From Dactylosporangium sucinum (GTDB lineage Bacteria; Actinomycetota; Actinomycetes; Mycobacteriales; Micromonosporaceae), in contig NZ_BMPI01000011.1 of the NCBI RefSeq assembly GCF_014647515.1, positions 62,001-126,000 of the forward strand: 64,000 nucleotides of DNA. The letters are read 5' to 3'. The notes beneath the pieces are model-generated. The model was not told the DNA's origin, ran no database searches, and was given only the letters and a program-made list of their open reading frames with translations. Numbering within the stretch: position 1 is the first letter of the stretch; every line of letters starts with the position of its first letter. The translations under genes were made by a program, and so were the position numbers. Below are positions 60,947 through 64,000 of the stretch, in pieces.

Positions 60947-62650
60947 TCACAGGATCACCGCGGACTCACCCGGGACGGTGACGGAGTCGCCCTGCAGCAG
61001 CGCGGACGGGTCGGTCGTGAGCAGGAGACACTCGGCCGTGAGCGGGAGCGTGCGCGGGTCGGGGGTCAGGTTGGCGATCACTGTGCGGGCGCCCCGGTCC
61101 ACGATCAGGACTCCCTCGTCGTGGACGACGCGGACGCGGTCCAGGCGGGGGTCGGACAGGTCCGGCTCGGTCTTGCGGAGGCGGATCAGGGCGCGGTACA
61201 GCGCCAGCAGGTCCGTGTCCCGGCCGTCCCAGTCCAGCTTGGAGCGGTGGAACGTCGCCGGATCCTGGGGGTCCGGGACCTCGCCCTCGGCCCAGCCGTG
61301 CTCGGCGAACTCTCGGCGGCGACCGGAAGCGACCGCCGACGCCAGCGCCGGCTCCGGGTGGCTGGTGAAGAACTGCCACGGGGTACGCGCGCCGAACTCC
61401 TCGCCCATGAACAGCATCGGGGTGAACGGGGAGGTCAGCAGCAGGGCCGCGCCGACGCGCAGCAGGCCGGGGGAGAGCGACGCCGTCAGGCGGTCGCCCG
61501 TCGCGCGGTTGCCGATCTGGTCGTGGTTCTGCAGGCACACCACGAAACGGTGGCCGGGGATGCGGGACCGGTCGACCGGGCGGCCGTGGACGCGGCGGCG
61601 GAACGACGACCAGGTGCCGGCGTGCCAGAACGCCTGCTGCCAGACGGTGGCGAAGCAACCGGGGGAGCCGAAGTCGCCGTAGTAGCCCTGCCGCTCGCCG
61701 GTGAGCATCGCGTGCAGCGCGTGGTGGACGTCGTCGTCCCACTGGGCGTGCAGGCCGTAGCCGCCGCCCTCCCGCGCCGTGATCAGCTTGGCGTCGTTGA
61801 GGTCGGACTCCGCGATGAGCGACAGCGGCCGGCCGACCGCGGTGGACAGCGCGTCGACCTCGACCGCCAGCTCCTCGAGCAGGTGGGTGGCGCCCCGGTC
61901 CACCAGCGCGTGCACGGCGTCGAGCCGCAGGCCGTCGGCGTGGTAGTCGCGCAGCCACTGCAGCGCGCTGTCGATGATGAACCGGCGGACCTCGCCCGAG
62001 TCGGCCTCGTCGAGGTTCAGCGACCGGCCCCACGTGTTCGCGCCGCCGGACAGGTAGGGGCCGAACCGCGGGGCGTACGCGCCGGAGGGGCCGAAGTGGT
62101 TGTAGACGGCGTCGATCAGCACCCCGAGGCCGGCCCGGTGGGCGGCGTCGACGAACCGCTTGAGCCCGTCGGGCCCGCCGTACGACTCCTGCACCGCGTG
62201 CCAGCCGACGCCGTCGTAGCCCCAGTTCCACTCGCCGTTGAAGGTGTTCACCGGCAGCAGCTCGACGAGGTCGACACCCAGGTCGACGAGGTGCGGGAGG
62301 CGCTCGATCGCGGCGTCGAACGTGCCCGCCGGGGTGAACGTGCCGACGTGCAGCTCGTAGATCACGCTTCCGGCGAGCTGCCGTCCGGTCCAGGCGTCAT
62401 CGCTCCAGGTGTACCGCGTGTGGTCGTACACCCGGCTCGGCCCGTGCACGCCGGCCGGCTGCCAGCGGGAGCGGGGATCGGGCAGCGGCGGGTCCGCACC
62501 GTCGAGCAGGAAGCCGTAGTCGCTGCCGTGCCCGGCGCCGTCGTCGACCGCGGTGAACCAGCCGCCGTCCGCGGCGGCCATCGGCACCGTCCGCCCGTCG
62601 ATCCGCAGCGACACCCGCCGCGCCGCCGGCGCCCACACCCGCAACTCCAC
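60947..62650 (-). CDS. treZ: Malto-oligosyltrehalose trehalohydrolase
   Basis: This 567-residue GH13 enzyme releases trehalose from maltooligosyltrehalose. It has an N-terminal CBM48-like domain (VELRVWAPAARRVSLRIDG), the barrel with GLGVLIDAVYNHFGPSG, GLRLDAVHALVD (nucleophile Asp), LSLIAESDLNDAKL (Glu) and VCLQNHDQIGNRATGDRL (Asp), and a C-terminal beta domain. The GTG start at 62650 has AGGGGG seven bases upstream and lies 2 bp from the treY stop, so treY-treZ are co-expressed. Confidence 0.95.
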   Translation of the reverse strand: MELRVWAPAARRVSLRIDGRTVPMAAADGGWFTAVDDGAGHGSDYGFLLDGADPPLPDPRSRWQPAGVHGPSRVYDHTRYTWSDDAWTGRQLAGSVIYELHVGTFTPAGTFDAAIERLPHLVDLGVDLVELLPVNTFNGEWNWGYDGVGWHAVQESYGGPDGLKRFVDAAHRAGLGVLIDAVYNHFGPSGAYAPRFGPYLSGGANTWGRSLNLDEADSGEVRRFIIDSALQWLRDYHADGLRLDAVHALVDRGATHLLEELAVEVDALSTAVGRPLSLIAESDLNDAKLITAREGGGYGLHAQWDDDVHHALHAMLTGERQGYYGDFGSPGCFATVWQQAFWHAGTWSSFRRRVHGRPVDRSRIPGHRFVVCLQNHDQIGNRATGDRLTASLSPGLLRVGAALLLTSPFTPMLFMGEEFGARTPWQFFTSHPEPALASAVASGRRREFAEHGWAEGEVPDPQDPATFHRSKLDWDGRDTDLLALYRALIRLRKTEPDLSDPRLDRVRVVHDEGVLIVDRGARTVIANLTPDPRTLPLTAECLLLTTDPSALLQGDSVTVPGESAVIL

Positions 62651-62652
62651 GC

Positions 62653-64000
62653 TCAGCCCCCTACCAGTAGTGCCACCGGATACGTGTCGAGCAGCCCGCC
62701 CAGCGCCGGCCCGGTCACCGGCCGGTCGGTGAGCACGTCGTGCCAGGCGCCCGGCGGCAGCTCCAGGGCGGTGTCGCCCCAGCCGCCGGCGGCGGCCAGC
62801 GTGACCGGCAGCCGGGTGGCCACGGCCAGCGCGCCGCCCCGGTCGAACGCGACGGCGTGCTGCGCGGCGACGCCCGTCGCCGGCACCGGCGCGTACCCGG
62901 TGAACAGCTCCGGCCGGTCCCGCCGCAGCCGCAGCGCCCGGCTGACGACGAGCAGCTTGGCCGCCCCGGACACGTCGATCGGCGGGAGCACGGGGCTCGC
63001 GTCCAGGGCCGTGAGCAGGTCGCGCCGCTCGGCGAAGTCGACCGGCCGCCGGTTGTCCGGGTCGACCAGCGAGTTCTCCCAGAGCTCGCTGCCCTGGTAC
63101 ACGTCGGGGATCCCGGGCATCGTGAGCTGCACCAGCTTCTGGCCCAGCGCGTTGCTCCAGCCGAACGGGGTGATCGCGGACGCGAACGCGGTGACGTCGT
63201 CGCGCAGCTCGCCGAAGACGCGGTCGAGGGCGGCCTCGACCGCGGCCTCGAACGCCGCCGACGGGTCGCTCCACGACGTCGAGCGGTTCGCCTCCCGGGC
63301 CGCCTTGACGAAGTACGCGCTGAGCCGGTCCCGCTCGATCGGCCAGGCGCCCGCGACCGTCGGCCAGAACAGGTCCTCGAACGACGGGTCGGGCAGCGGG
63401 GCGACCGCCCGCCAGCGGGCGGTCGCCGCCGCCCACTCGTCCGGCAGCTCGGTGAGCACGGCCAGGCGGGCCCGCACGTCCTCGCCGCGCTTGGTGTCGT
63501 GGGTCGACAGCGTGGTCATGGTCGCCGGCCACTGCGCCAGCCGGCGCGCGGCCGCCGCATGGAACTCCCCCGGCGGCACGCCGAAGCGGGACGGGTCGCC
63601 GCCGACCTCGTTCAGCGCGATGCAGCGGTTCCAGCGGTACATCGCCGTGTCCTCGACGCCCTTGGCCATGACGGCGCCGGTGAGCTGCTGGAACCGCGCG
63701 CACAGCTCGTCGGCCGGGTCGGTCAGGCGGGGCAGCAGCGGGTCGAAGTCGAGGTCGGGCCGGCGCCGCTGGGCCTCGCCGAGGGCGCGGTCGAGGTACT
63801 CGCGCCCGTAGGGCAGGTAGGTGCGGTACACCTCGAAGCAGGAGGCCAGCTCGGCGAGGCGCTCCTCCCAGTCCGGGTCACTGATCCGGCCGAGGCGGTG
63901 CAGCTCGGCCCGGAAGAGGCGCCTCGTCGCGTCGAGCTTCTGCTCGTGCGCCTCCTGCGCCCAGTCGCCGGCATCGTCACGAACGGCGACGAACAGGCCG
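62653..64000 (-). CDS. treY: Malto-oligosyltrehalose synthase, C-terminal part (window cuts the 5' end)
   Basis: The visible about 449 codons continue open to the window edge (EAHEQKLDATRRLFRAELHR at the start side). They show the TreY C-terminal half: QQLTGAVMAKGVEDTAMYRW, TTLSTHDTKRGEDVRARL, LTMPGIPDVYQGSELWE and LVDPDNRRPVDFAERRDLL, all diagnostic. The enzyme turns the reducing-end linkage of maltodextrin into a trehalose unit, the substrate for TreZ. It is in an operon with treZ; the N-terminal GH13 half and start lie beyond the window. Confidence 0.95.
   Translation of the reverse strand, partial: GLFVAVRDDAGDWAQEAHEQKLDATRRLFRAELHRLGRISDPDWEERLAELASCFEVYRTYLPYGREYLDRALGEAQRRRPDLDFDPLLPRLTDPADELCARFQQLTGAVMAKGVEDTAMYRWNRCIALNEVGGDPSRFGVPPGEFHAAAARRLAQWPATMTTLSTHDTKRGEDVRARLAVLTELPDEWAAATARWRAVAPLPDPSFEDLFWPTVAGAWPIERDRLSAYFVKAAREANRSTSWSDPSAAFEAAVEAALDRVFGELRDDVTAFASAITPFGWSNALGQKLVQLTMPGIPDVYQGSELWENSLVDPDNRRPVDFAERRDLLTALDASPVLPPIDVSGAAKLLVVSRALRLRRDRPELFTGYAPVPATGVAAQHAVAFDRGGALAVATRLPVTLAAAGGWGDTALELPPGAWHDVLTDRPVTGPALGGLLDTYPVALLVGG

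Overview
The window is very GC-rich, uses GTG and TTG starts freely, and packs genes with many 4-bp ATGA/GTGA overlaps. It carries LysX, the TreYZ trehalose pathway, an ECF42 sigma factor with its DGPF partner, a MEDS-STAS protein and a SigB/SigF-type sigma factor. This points to an actinobacterial chromosome, most likely Micromonosporaceae or a close relative. The family-level placement is inference. Both ends are inside genes: a ClpC-type ATPase at the left and treY at the right.

Left part (1-21.4 kb): a ClpC paralogue whose middle domain is replaced by a low-complexity linker; an unknown protein convergent with it; a DUF4331 / TPR / histidine-rich NicO metal-transporter operon; a methyltransferase; a SigB/SigF-like sigma factor; a MetF-like reductase; a GlxA-type regulator divergent from an amino-acid permease; the DGPF-ECF42 pair; a MarR-MFS efflux operon; a secreted protein; and a KhtT-KhtU-like cation/proton antiporter.

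Middle part (21.4-35.5 kb): an IclR regulator; a LysX / PARG-like operon; hemerythrin and PPK2 genes; a PF03706 membrane protein; a DeoR / DUF4406 pair; a second DHA2 exporter; zur; a TMEM165/GDT1-family transporter preceded by a well-formed yybP-ykoY manganese riboswitch; and serS.

Accessory part (about 35.6-40.5 kb): a region of broken and small genes. It holds a candidate small RNA or attenuator, a frameshifted small gene, a truncated XRE regulator, an intact 45-residue membrane peptide gene, a tRNA-like fragment, and a clearly decayed TROVE (Ro60-type) gene. These lie next to an intact membrane-anchored NACHT NTPase, so this looks like a decayed defence or RNA-metabolism island.

Right part (40-64 kb): a GYD protein; a large lipoprotein; a third DHA2 exporter; a nucleoside deoxyribosyltransferase-like protein divergent from a cytochrome P450; several small enzymes (phosphatase, VOC, GNAT, DHFR-like); a zinc-binding lipoprotein behind a Zur box; an M1 peptidase lipoprotein; an unusual divergent cluster of three extracytoplasmic substrate-binding proteins, two fused to VWA domains; a second PPK2; DUF427; MEDS-STAS overlapping malQ; an ArsR / AHSA1-VOC pair; and treZ-treY.

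Two themes recur. Metal homeostasis appears as Zur, a Zur-box substrate-binding protein, the manganese riboswitch transporter and the His-rich NicO. In-frame low-complexity or tandem-repeat insertions appear in otherwise conserved proteins (ClpC, LysX, NicO, IclR, MalQ and others). The SBP-VWA cluster is the best candidate for an undescribed system.
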